The position numbers and the translations under genes were made by a program. Shown here in pieces: positions 1 to 8,217 of a stretch of 33,060 nucleotides of DNA (position 1 is the stretch's first letter; each line of letters begins with the position of its first letter). The DNA lies in contig JAAFJA010000025.1 of NCBI GenBank assembly GCA_013298765.1, positions 1 to 33,060 on the forward strand, given 5' to 3'. This DNA comes from Betaproteobacteria bacterium. GTDB lineage: Bacteria > Pseudomonadota > Gammaproteobacteria > Burkholderiales > Casimicrobiaceae. The notes under the pieces were generated by a model. It was not told the DNA's origin. It ran no database searches and saw only the letters and a list, made by a program, of their open reading frames with translations.

Positions 1-124
1 CTGGCTTAACATGCCACCACCGAGTTACCCACCGCGCGCGCGAAACGTGCTCTATGCAAGGAGCTTTCGCGCGCGCCGTGGATAACTCTCAACGCGCCTC
101 ATACACAGAAATTCAGATACTCCC
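1..124. repeat. Left arm of a 124-bp terminal inverted repeat
   Basis: Bases 1-124 are the exact reverse complement of 32936-33059; identity stops after position 124. The arm contains an imperfect palindrome: 22-45 pairs with 65-88 at 22 of 24 positions, and the loop has a further short pairing (49-52 with 61-64). Read on the minus strand, the arm lies downstream of the Nudix gene and ends in GTTAAGC (positions 10-4), which fits the GTTRRRY core of integron recombination sites. No matching RYYYAAC partner box was found, so it is not called an attC site. It could be a multicopy element at which assembly stopped. Confidence 0.9.
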
Positions 125-187
125 GGAACCGATTCCAAGGATGCGATGCTCGATGGTAATTTGATCAGCATCTCCTTAGCTGCGTAA

Positions 188-592
188 TCAAAACTTTCGA
201 CTGACCACGCTGCTAGCGAAGCTCAAGCAATCTTCTACGCGAGTTCGCTGAACGCTGCTTAGTTCCGCCGTGGCAAAGTAGCGATACTCGGAGTGTTCGG
301 CGCTGAGATGTATCGCGTCATCGGTGGCTAGACTGCAGCGAAAAATGAATACGTGCGAGTTGTGAGCAGCGTGAAAATAGACGCCAGTGAGCTCGCCGAT
401 CACAACATCGCATCCAAGCTCTTCTCTGCATTCGCGCAACACGCATTCGTGAATTGTTTCTCCCGGCTCGAGAGCACCGCCTGGCAGCCCCCAAGCGAGT
501 GAGCCGTAAGTCGCTTTAAGTTGTAAGACATCGCCGCTTGTATTGACGATCACAGCGTGCGCGCTCAAGCGGTAGAGATCGTTGAAGGCCAT
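188..592 (-). CDS. Nudix hydrolase family protein
   Basis: This is a 134-residue protein of the Nudix (MutT-like) family, which hydrolyses nucleoside diphosphates linked to another moiety. The Nudix box is complete, running from GGALEPGET to RECREELG at about residues 38-61, with the metal-binding REXXEE glutamates present. The length suits a single-domain Nudix enzyme; the substrate cannot be read from sequence. The ATG at 592 is preferred because the fold normally begins just before the LSAHAVIVN strand. A TTG at 616 would add eight residues. The gene stands alone on the minus strand, 63 bases from the terminal repeat. Nudix genes are common integron cassette cargo, but no attC site was confirmed here. 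Confidence 0.85.
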   Translation of the reverse strand: MAFNDLYRLSAHAVIVNTSGDVLQLKATYGSLAWGLPGGALEPGETIHECVLRECREELGCDVVIGELTGVYFHAAHNSHVFIFRCSLATDDAIHLSAEHSEYRYFATAELSSVQRTRVEDCLSFASSVVSRKF

Positions 593-616
593 ATATTCAA
601 GCGTTATTCCTAGCAA

Positions 617-1322
617 TTCGACGCAGGTGGTTTTGGTTTAACGGCGCTCTATTGTGACAGGCGCGATTACGCGTTTCCTGCGTTCGACGGGTGGGCGAGC
701 GCTTTACGGAGTTTCCCTTAGCGCGGTTTCCACGTCACGCGCTCAAAATGCGGACGTGATGTTTTCGATACGCTTTAAATCAATCCGCGCTTCGCGCACG
801 GCGTGCGCCGTTTTGGTTCTCGCAAATGGTACGAGCGAGAGTTGATGCTCAACCATGCCGGTCTTGCACTCGCGAAATGTATGGACGCATTCCTGATTGA
901 CACAAGAACCCGCGCGCAGGCGAGGTCTATGTTTGTTGCAAACCGTGCTCGAATCGAGGAATGATCCAAACGTCCCCTGAACCATGATGCGCCGCGCTTT
1001 CGATACACAGCGCGCGCTTCATGCAGGAACGAGCCACAGTAATGACGAATCGGAATGCGAGCTTCTTGGTTCTCGGTAGAGAATTCGAGTTGCGTTTCGC
1101 GTGCGATGGGTCACAATCAGTCGCATGACAGCCGAATGTCTGCAGCTGCGCCTGCTGTCGGCGTTACGACAGCTCGGTGGTCCATTCTTGCGGTTCCAAC
1201 AAGCGAATCGAAAGTTTGGCAAGCTAAACTTTGAAAATCGATTCCGTCTAGCGGAAACTTGTCACTCAACCCACTATCGCGCTAATAAAAGACCCGCAGC
1301 CATTCATCAGGACACTATCAGC
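617..1322. other. Intergenic stretch with no recognised gene
   Basis: About 700 bases separate the Nudix gene from maeB. Short open frames exist on both strands (for example 654-845 plus and 775-1008 minus), but they overlap each other, have no ribosome binding site and give no recognisable protein. The maeB frame stays open upstream to 1101, but that extension lacks malic enzyme features. The maeB promoter must lie here; no convincing -35/-10 pair was seen. Confidence 0.5.
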
Positions 1323-3620
1323 ATGCCCCAACGGTCAATCCAGAATCTTAAAGACGCCGCTCTCGAATATCACCGCTCACCGAAGCCGGGCAAGCTTGAA
1401 ATCAGCGCGACCAAAACGCTGTCGAACCAGCGTGATCTGGCGCTCGCCTATTCGCCGGGCGTTGCGTTCGCTTGCGAAGAAATTGTGAGGGATCCAGCAG
1501 AATCGTTCAATCTCACTTCGCGAGGCAATCTGGTAGGCGTGGTGACGAATGGCACCGCCGTACTTGGTCTGGGCGCGATTGGACCACTCGCCGCGAAGCC
1601 GGTGATGGAAGGCAAAGCGGTTCTCTTCAAAAAGTTCGCCGGTATTGATTGCTTCGACATTGAAGTCAACGAGCTCAATCCCGACAAACTGGTTGACATC
1701 ATCGCGGCGCTTGAGCCGACGTTTGGCGGTATCAACCTCGAGGACATTAAAGCGCCTGAGTGTTTCTACATCGAGAAAAAGCTCCGCGAACGCATGAAGA
1801 TTCCGGTCTTTCATGATGATCAACACGGCACTGCCATCATCGTTGGCGCGGGTATCCTGAACGGTCTGCGTGTGGTTGGCAAGAAGCCCGAAGACGTGAA
1901 GCTCGTCGTCTCCGGCGCAGGAGCCGCCGCGCTCGCCTGTCTCGATATGTTGGTCGCGATCGGTATCAAGCGCGAAAACATTTGGGTGAGCGATATCAAG
2001 GGCGTGGTGTATCAGGGACGCGTCGAGGAGATGGACGACAACAAAGCCCGCTACGCACAGAAAACAGAGCTGCGAACCATCGATCAGCTTCTTGATAAAG
2101 CAGACGTTTTCCTGGGGCTATCGGCAGCGAAGGTGATTAAGCCCGAGTGGCTTAAGAAAATGAACGCTAGTCCTCTTATTTTCGCGCTTGCGAACCCAGA
2201 GCCAGAAATCATGCCGAACCTGGCCAAGGAAGCAAGGCCGGACGCGATCATCGCTACGGGGCGGAGCGATTATCCGAATCAAATCAACAACGTGCTCTGT
2301 TTCCCGTTCATCTTCCGCGGTGCGTTGGATGTGGGCGCAACTACGGTGAACGAAGCGATGAAACTCGCCGCCGTGCGCGCGATCGCCGATTTGGCGATGG
2401 CTGAGCAAAACGATCAGGTGGCGGCTGCTTACGGCGACGCGGGCACGCTTTCGTTCGGCCCCGAATACCTGATCCCGAAGCCGTTTGATCCGCGCCTCAT
2501 CGTGCGCATCGCGCCAGCGGTTGCGAAAGCCGCGATTGAGTCTGGTGTGGCGCAGCGCCCCATCAAAGACTTCGACGCCTACAAAGCGCAGCTGACGCAG
2601 TTTGTTTACCACTCGGGCGCTGTGATGAAGCCTATCTTCGAGGCTGCCAAGAAGGCGCCGAAGCGTGTGGTGTATGCCGAGGGCGAAGAGGAGCGCGTGA
2701 TGCGCGCGATCCAGGTCGTGATCGATGAAGGGATCGCGACGCCGATCGTCGTGGCGCGTCCTTCCGTGTTTGCGCAGCGGGTCGAGAAGTTTGGCCTGCG
2801 GATGAAGGCGGGCGTTGATGTTGAGCTCGTGAATCCTGAGCAGGATGAGCGCTATCGAGACTATTGGCAGGAATACTTCCAGCTCACCCAGCGCAAGGGC
2901 GTCACCGCGCAGTTGGCAAAGATCGAAATGCGTCGCCGCTTAACGCTCATCGGATCAATGATGGTGCGCAAGGGGGATGCCGATGCGCTCATCTGCGGTA
3001 CCTGGGGCACCCATGAGATGCATTTGCAATACATCGATCAGGTGCTGGGCTTACGACGCGACGCGAAAGAGTATGCGGCGATGAACGGCATCATGTTGCC
3101 GAATCGTTTGGTCTTTTTGGTCGATACGCATGTGAACTACGACCCGACCGCAGAGCAGCTCGCAGAAATCACGCTGATGGCTTCTGATGAGTTGCGCCGC
3201 TTTGGTCTAACGCCGAAAGTCGCCCTCTTGTCGCACTCAAACTTCGGCACATCGAACAAGCCTTCTGCGCTCAAGATGCGTCAGGCGCTTCAGTTGCTCA
3301 AAGATCGCGCGCCCACGCTTGAAGTAGACGGCGAAATGCATGGTGACAGTGCGCTTGATGAAGACATCCGTGGCGCGATCGAATCGCCGCTTAAAGGATC
3401 GGCGAACCTTCTCGTGTGCCCAAACATCGATTCAGCCAACATCGCCTACAACCTCCTCAAGACGGGCGCTGGAAATAACGTCGCCATTGGGCCGATTCTT
3501 CTGGGTTGTGCAAAGCCAGTGCACATCTTGACGCCAAGCGCTACAGTCCGCCGTATCGTGAACATGACGGCCGTTGCTGTCGTGGACGCGGGCCATTCGC
3601 GGCAGGCATCCTTACTTTGA
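1323..3620 (+). CDS. maeB: NADP-dependent malic enzyme with phosphotransacetylase-like C-terminal domain
   Basis: This is a 765-residue cytosolic enzyme that oxidatively decarboxylates malate to pyruvate with reduction of NADP. Residues 1 to about 430 form the malic enzyme core, with [10 protein letters not shown] near residue 40, the metal-binding FHDDQHGTA near 162 and the nucleotide-binding SGAGAAALA near 197. From about 435 to the end lies a phosphotransacetylase-like domain beginning at the [13 protein letters not shown] segment; in this family it is regulatory and responds to acetyl-CoA. The total length matches MaeB. The start is set at [14 protein letters not shown], the usual N-terminus, although the frame is open further upstream. 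The gene converges on the delta-60 gene with only 52 bases between stops. It supplies NADPH, which would suit the PHA genes elsewhere in the window. Confidence 0.93.
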   Translation: MPQRSIQNLKDAALEYHRSPKPGKLEISATKTLSNQRDLALAYSPGVAFACEEIVRDPAESFNLTSRGNLVGVVTNGTAVLGLGAIGPLAAKPVMEGKAVLFKKFAGIDCFDIEVNELNPDKLVDIIAALEPTFGGINLEDIKAPECFYIEKKLRERMKIPVFHDDQHGTAIIVGAGILNGLRVVGKKPEDVKLVVSGAGAAALACLDMLVAIGIKRENIWVSDIKGVVYQGRVEEMDDNKARYAQKTELRTIDQLLDKADVFLGLSAAKVIKPEWLKKMNASPLIFALANPEPEIMPNLAKEARPDAIIATGRSDYPNQINNVLCFPFIFRGALDVGATTVNEAMKLAAVRAIADLAMAEQNDQVAAAYGDAGTLSFGPEYLIPKPFDPRLIVRIAPAVAKAAIESGVAQRPIKDFDAYKAQLTQFVYHSGAVMKPIFEAAKKAPKRVVYAEGEEERVMRAIQVVIDEGIATPIVVARPSVFAQRVEKFGLRMKAGVDVELVNPEQDERYRDYWQEYFQLTQRKGVTAQLAKIEMRRRLTLIGSMMVRKGDADALICGTWGTHEMHLQYIDQVLGLRRDAKEYAAMNGIMLPNRLVFLVDTHVNYDPTAEQLAEITLMASDELRRFGLTPKVALLSHSNFGTSNKPSALKMRQALQLLKDRAPTLEVDGEMHGDSALDEDIRGAIESPLKGSANLLVCPNIDSANIAYNLLKTGAGNNVAIGPILLGCAKPVHILTPSATVRRIVNMTAVAVVDAGHSRQASLL

Positions 3621-3672
3621 CGAGTAGTCTGCAGCACATCGCGCTGTGGCATTCGCGATCTGCTTTTGGGGG

Positions 3673-5445
3673 CTAAGACAGCCCGCAGCGCGCTCGAAGA
3701 TAACTTTCAAGGTCCGCGGCACTGCTGCGCCGCGCAGTGGGAGCTGCGGTGATGCCGCTCGTGAGTGTGCTTCCGCTAAAGCCCAGCATCCGGCGCGCAA
3801 ATAGCAACCCATCGCGCGCTGCATTGAGTTCTCCATCGCCGTCAATGTCATACCCGAGCCCCGCAGGGAGCGCCGGCGCACCCGCGACACCGAGCAGGGC
3901 GCGGATTAGCTTCATACCATCCGCTGGCGCGCTAATGAAACCGTCGCTATCCACGTCTTTGTTGCATGGCGAGGTATCGAGCGCCCCGTCTGCACGAAAC
4001 TTGTAAACGCACATTTGTCCGCTGCAAGTTGAGACGATAAAAAACGAGCCGTCGCTCTTGGCGATGATCGCATTCGGTCCCACACCCGAGGTGACTCCGC
4101 CTGACGGCCACGCGGGATAGGCAAATGATCCTGCACCGTTGCCATTGGGGCCGATCAAGCCCGCGCTATCGACGGTGCCGTCAAACGCGCCGCCTGACTG
4201 GTTGTTCAGCGCGCCGATGCACATCGTGACCGTGTTACTGGGCTGATTGCAATTTCCCACGCTTAGTACTCGGTTATTCAAACCAGATCCGGTCGGGGTG
4301 AGTGCGATCGCGACCGGGCGACCGATTGTGCTGAAAACAGTGCGTCCCGGGACGCTCGGAAACGCAAGTCCGGAGCTAAAGTTGGTGTCGAGCGTCCCGC
4401 CATTGTTAAACCGGTAGACACAGTGCGCAGCGCTAAGCCCGTGTTCGCAGAGCACCAAGAAGTCGCCGTCCGGCTGAAGCGCTACGTCGAGCCCGCTCTC
4501 GTTGATCACCGCGTTTCCCGGCGTGGTTGAAGTAACGACGATCCGTCCTGGGTTTTGTCCGGGCGGCGTATTGTCTCCGTTGAAGTCGGTATCAAGGCTG
4601 CCGTCTGCATTTAGCTTCGTTAAGCAAATTCGTGTTGCGAAATATTCACAGACGCCGACGATCAATATTTTTCCGTCAGGGTAGGTCGTAACCGCGTTCG
4701 CTCGACCGAAGTCGTTGAAAAGATGTTTGAACACGTCGCGCCCCGCGCTGGGTGCGGGTGGATCAATGCCTGGGACAGAAACGCTACTGCCTGGGCCTGT
4801 AAACGTTGCATCAAAACTGCCATCATCATTGAGTCGCGCAACGCAGTGATAGCGATCACACTCGCCCACTAGGATGAGCTTTTGTTGATTGATGGATTCG
4901 ACGGCCATCCCCGTCAGAATATCGTTTGAATCGACGGAAACGGGCAGTACAAAGCGGCCGTTTCCTGGCGCCGCGAGGGAGGGGCCGGTGAATGTTTCGT
5001 CGAGCGTGCCGTTCGCATCGAGCCTGGCAACGCAAAAGCGCGTTCGTTCAGTGAGTGATGCTCCGGCACGACAACTCGCGGCGAAGACGATCTTTCCATC
5101 GCTGCGCACGAGGAGCTTGGCTTTCCCGCGTCCAAACATATAAATCAGATCGGGAATGACGGCACGACCGGGTGTTGCCACGTTGCCGAAACTGGCATCC
5201 ACTGTGCCGTCTGCATTAAGCCGAGCTACGCAGTAAGTCGTTCCGCAAGGTCCAGCGGCGACGATTTTTCCGTCATTCTGTAGGGCAAGCGCCCATCCCA
5301 GTGCGCTACCCGGAATCATTGCGATTCCCGTACCGTTCGCGAACTGCGCGGCGGCGGATGTCGCGAAAAGCAAAACCGCAAGCGACATGAACATCATGAA
5401 CATGAGCTTGCTGATTCCGTTGCGCGCTAAGGCTTCGCGTTTCAT
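3673..5445 (-). CDS. Secreted delta-60 repeat protein with C-terminal dockerin-like module
   Basis: This is an exported protein of about 590 residues. The chosen start, MKREALARNGISKLMF, gives a signal peptide with a hydrophobic core ending in TSAAAQ. The frame is open upstream to 5541 with other possible starts, and none has a good ribosome binding site. The body has seven degenerate delta-60 repeats of the type LNADGTVDASFG, LDANGTLDETFTG and FRADGALDTSP, a family thought to fold as a beta-propeller. The last 90 or so residues contain two calcium-loop-like segments, DVDSDGFISAPADG and DIDGDGELNAARDG, the second followed by RRMLGF. The same module ends the two large proteins at 14044-19792. 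Localisation outside the cell or at the surface is inferred. Function is unknown. Confidence 0.85.
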   Translation of the reverse strand: MKREALARNGISKLMFMMFMSLAVLLFATSAAAQFANGTGIAMIPGSALGWALALQNDGKIVAAGPCGTTYCVARLNADGTVDASFGNVATPGRAVIPDLIYMFGRGKAKLLVRSDGKIVFAASCRAGASLTERTRFCVARLDANGTLDETFTGPSLAAPGNGRFVLPVSVDSNDILTGMAVESINQQKLILVGECDRYHCVARLNDDGSFDATFTGPGSSVSVPGIDPPAPSAGRDVFKHLFNDFGRANAVTTYPDGKILIVGVCEYFATRICLTKLNADGSLDTDFNGDNTPPGQNPGRIVVTSTTPGNAVINESGLDVALQPDGDFLVLCEHGLSAAHCVYRFNNGGTLDTNFSSGLAFPSVPGRTVFSTIGRPVAIALTPTGSGLNNRVLSVGNCNQPSNTVTMCIGALNNQSGGAFDGTVDSAGLIGPNGNGAGSFAYPAWPSGGVTSGVGPNAIIAKSDGSFFIVSTCSGQMCVYKFRADGALDTSPCNKDVDSDGFISAPADGMKLIRALLGVAGAPALPAGLGYDIDGDGELNAARDGLLFARRMLGFSGSTLTSGITAAPTARRSSAADLESYLRARCGLS

Positions 5446-5639
5446 CTGGAATTTACGAGGAGAGAGCATACGTGAGAGTTGCGTAGTCATGAGTCGTGGG
5501 AAAACTGGAGCGCGTATGCGCCTGAGCGCGAAATGGAACATCGTCTGCCGAATTGAAGCACTCTCAGTCGAACAACGACAAGCTAGCTATCTTTGGTCTT
5601 AGCATTCAGCAAACTGTGCTCACGAAAACTTATCGAAAA
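5446..5639. promoter_or_regulatory. Divergent intergenic region between the delta-60 and methyltransferase genes
   Basis: These bases separate two divergently read genes and must hold promoters for both. No confident promoter boxes or operator palindrome were found. The extent depends on the start choices, because both frames stay open into the region. Confidence 0.35.
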
Positions 5640-6197
5640 ATGTTTCAGACCCATCGTACGAACAGCTCAGAACCTTCCGGGTTTGTGGTGAAGCATGCGT
5701 CCAACGTTTGCGAGGGAAGTACGCTCCTCGATGTCGCCTGCGGGTCGGGTCGACACGCACTTTATTTCGCTCGACGCGGAGTTCACGTTACTGCCGTTGA
5801 CCGCGATCAAGATGCAGTAGCGTCGCTCGCTGGCTACGCTAATCTTCACGCCGAATGCCGTGATCTCGAAGGCGATCTGCGGAGCGAGGATGCGTGGCCT
5901 TATAGCCCCCAAAGCTTTGACGCTGTTCTAGTTTGCAACTACCTTTGGCGGCCGACGTTCGCGCGCTTGATCGATACCGTTCGCGTTGGCGGTTTTCTGA
6001 TCTATGAAACGTTTATGGACGGTCACGAGCAATATGGAAAGCCTTCGCGGCCAGATTTTCTGTTGAGATCCAATGAGTTGCTTGAGCGCACGCGTGAAGA
6101 GTTTCGTGTGATCTCCTACGAAGAGGGCCCGCTCGTCGACGAGCAGTCAAACGTAATTGCAGTGAAGCAGCATTTTTTTGGCGAAAGACTGCGATAG
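5640..6197 (+). CDS. Class I SAM-dependent methyltransferase (TehB-like)
   Basis: This is a 185-residue methyltransferase. Motif I, LLDVACGSGRHALYFARRG, is the SAM-binding loop, followed by VTAVDRD with the acidic residue that binds the ribose. A later FDAVLVCNYLWRP segment matches motif IV, and a GGFLIYETF strand follows. The frame opens at 5553, but MFQTHRTNSSEPSGFV places the start about 30 residues before motif I, as in relatives. This is the small TehB/UbiE-like type; the substrate is unknown. It reads away from the delta-60 gene and is followed by a 320-base gap before the EAL gene, so it is probably a single-gene unit. Confidence 0.8.
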   Translation: MFQTHRTNSSEPSGFVVKHASNVCEGSTLLDVACGSGRHALYFARRGVHVTAVDRDQDAVASLAGYANLHAECRDLEGDLRSEDAWPYSPQSFDAVLVCNYLWRPTFARLIDTVRVGGFLIYETFMDGHEQYGKPSRPDFLLRSNELLERTREEFRVISYEEGPLVDEQSNVIAVKQHFFGERLR

Positions 6198-6517
6198 CCC
6201 GACCTCTCAGGCCGCGCGGGTCGGCACGTGTTTGGTCGTAGCGGCACGTCAGTTTGAGTGGTTGATTTCGTCAACGCTTTTGCGCGGGCTACAGAGCGAG
6301 CGCGCAGCTCAAGGCGCGCCGCACAAAAGATACTTTGCGAAAGACTCACTTCCCGCTACCATCGGCGAAAGTTGCGGTGAACTACGCGTGAGCGAAGACT
6401 TTCGGGGCCCCGCCTGGGCTTATCGATGAGCATAGAGCGACGCGCAGCTAGCAAAACGAGGTGAGCGGCGAACGCCGAATGCTCGCCAAGCTAACGAGGG
6501 GCGAGGACCGGAACGTC
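6198..6517. other. Intergenic stretch before the EAL gene
   Basis: This stretch holds no recognisable gene. A weak inverted repeat (CCGACC paired with GGTCGG, about 6200-6225) follows the methyltransferase stop but has no T-run, so it is not called a terminator. In-frame alternative starts for the EAL protein lie at 6461 (GTG) and 6479 (ATG). Confidence 0.4.
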
Positions 6518-8101
6518 ATGTACAGGTTCGTGCGATTTCGCTACATCACAGCGGTGCTCATCGCTGTTGTGCTGCTGTCCGCCGTCGTTTTTTCGCTTCT
6601 GATTTCGTGGCGAATCGTTGTCTATGAGCTAGAGGCGAGCGCAAGTCGTGCGGTGTTTAATGCGGATCGACTGATTGACCGAACTGTCAACGATCTTGCT
6701 CGGATTGATTCGCTTCGTGGACAGCCATGTGATGCGAGCTCCCGGCGCGTGCTTCAGGATGTGGTTTACAGCTCGCTTTCGCAAATCCGAGAGGTCGGCC
6801 TCATTCGTGATGGTCGCCTCTACTGCACCAATTTTGGCCCGACCGATACCGAGATTCCGATTCCCGCCGCTCTCACCGAGCCGGGCACGCATTTGGACAT
6901 TGCTCCGAACAAGGTCATCACAAACAACATGTCGTTGTTTGTCTACGTCTCTCGCGAGCGCGGCACGGCAGTAAACGCGCTTTTTAATCCGCAGGTGCTT
7001 GCCGAATTTGAGCGCGATTTCGCGTATGCGGGTTCCGGGCGTTTGCAGCTTCGATTCAAGCCTGAGCGCGCGCTTGAGCCTGATCGACTTGGCCCTAACG
7101 ATGCGGTTTATACGGTGGGGGAGATCGCTTCGTCAGAAAGTCGACTTCCTCTGCTATCGCGATCCTTGCGCTCATCGCGCAGTGCGTTCGAAGCGACGGC
7201 TGAGGCCACGCTTAACGTGTGGACTCGCGGAATGTTCTCGTTGTTGCCGACGTTTTTGATTGGTTTTGGAGTGATTGGCGCGCTGAGCGGTCTTGCGATT
7301 CACCGTTGGCTTTTGCGCGGGAATTTGGATCGCTTGCGTTATCTCGGCGCGCTGCAGCGCGACGAATTCGTGATGCACTATCAGCCGATCGTTTCTGCGC
7401 ACGATCTAAAAATCGTTGGCGTCGAGGCGCTCTTGCGTTGGAAGCATCCTCGTCGTGGGCTGCTTCGTGCGGCCCAGTTCGCCGATATTTTTGCGCACGA
7501 TTCGGTCTCCGCGCCGCTTACCAAACGCGTCATTGATCTTGTGAGCGCAGATCTAGCGCGCGTGCCTGCGGATCTGCAGTTTTGGTGCACGATCAATGTG
7601 CCGCCCACGTTGCTTGAGGACAATCGTGTTCTCAATGCGATTTCGCAGCAAATTCTTTCGGTAGGAACGGGCCGGATTCAGATTGAAATCACGGAGCGTG
7701 CGCCATTGGGGGAATACGCAGAGGTGCTGTTGCACGAGTTGCGAACGAATGGCGTGAAAGTGGGAATGGATGATCTGGGTACGGGCTACGCAAACTTAAG
7801 TCAGCTTCAAAGAATGCCGTTTGATTTCATCAAGATTGACGGCATGCTGGTGCGCAGTATTCAAACCCCGGATGGTGTGACACCTGTGGTGAAGAGCTTG
7901 ATTGATCTGGCGCTTCAGATTGGTTCAGAGGTTGTCGTCGAGGGCGTGGAAACGAAGACGCAAGCAGACGCCTTGGTTCGAGCAGGCGCAACTCATCTAC
8001 AAGGCTTTTACTTCGACGCTGCACGACCGATCGAAGAAATCATCGACATCATGCGCGCGCAGAGTCAGACTTACTCGATACCGCTCGGCAATGTCGATTA
8101 G
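6518..8101 (+). CDS. CSS-motif EAL cyclic-di-GMP phosphodiesterase, membrane-bound
   Basis: This is a 527-residue inner-membrane protein. A first transmembrane helix lies at about residues 8-32 and a second at about 240-265. Between them is a periplasmic CSS-type sensor with two cysteines, in GQPCDASS and GRLYCTNFG. In known CSS-EAL enzymes such a pair forms a disulfide controlled by the Dsb system. The cytoplasmic domain has the EAL motif in VEALLRW (Glu303), TINVPP, IEITER, MDDLGTGY (Asp418), FIKIDG and VEGVET, so the metal-binding and catalytic set looks complete and the enzyme is probably active. There is no GGDEF domain. The ATG at 6518 is preferred over the upstream GTG because it places the first helix at the N-terminus. 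Confidence 0.9.
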   Translation: MYRFVRFRYITAVLIAVVLLSAVVFSLLISWRIVVYELEASASRAVFNADRLIDRTVNDLARIDSLRGQPCDASSRRVLQDVVYSSLSQIREVGLIRDGRLYCTNFGPTDTEIPIPAALTEPGTHLDIAPNKVITNNMSLFVYVSRERGTAVNALFNPQVLAEFERDFAYAGSGRLQLRFKPERALEPDRLGPNDAVYTVGEIASSESRLPLLSRSLRSSRSAFEATAEATLNVWTRGMFSLLPTFLIGFGVIGALSGLAIHRWLLRGNLDRLRYLGALQRDEFVMHYQPIVSAHDLKIVGVEALLRWKHPRRGLLRAAQFADIFAHDSVSAPLTKRVIDLVSADLARVPADLQFWCTINVPPTLLEDNRVLNAISQQILSVGTGRIQIEITERAPLGEYAEVLLHELRTNGVKVGMDDLGTGYANLSQLQRMPFDFIKIDGMLVRSIQTPDGVTPVVKSLIDLALQIGSEVVVEGVETKTQADALVRAGATHLQGFYFDAARPIEEIIDIMRAQSQTYSIPLGNVD

Positions 8102-8217
8102 CGCGCATCAATAGGCTGCGTCAAGCGAATCGGTGGTCGAACAAATTGATCGTGACTTGACTCTCCTGCACAAACGCCTTCTTTCCCGCGACCTGTCACA
8201 TCGCGGGCGGACGGAAT

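Noticed and set aside
1-124. Terminal repeat as a genuine attC site
   Set aside because: Only one GTTRRRY-like core is present. At the expected symmetric position on the other side of the stem there is no RYYYAAC box, so it is reported as a hairpin repeat only.
636-642. GTTAAAC on the minus strand upstream of the Nudix gene, a possible cassette boundary
   Set aside because: The degenerate seven-base core is frequent by chance and no pairing second box or folded attC could be found around it.
775-1008. Small ORFs on both strands between the Nudix gene and maeB
   Set aside because: They are mutually overlapping, lack ribosome binding sites and match no family I recognise.
1101-1322. N-terminal extension of the malic enzyme
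   Set aside because: The frame is open, but the family starts at [14 protein letters not shown] and the upstream residues show no conserved or targeting features.
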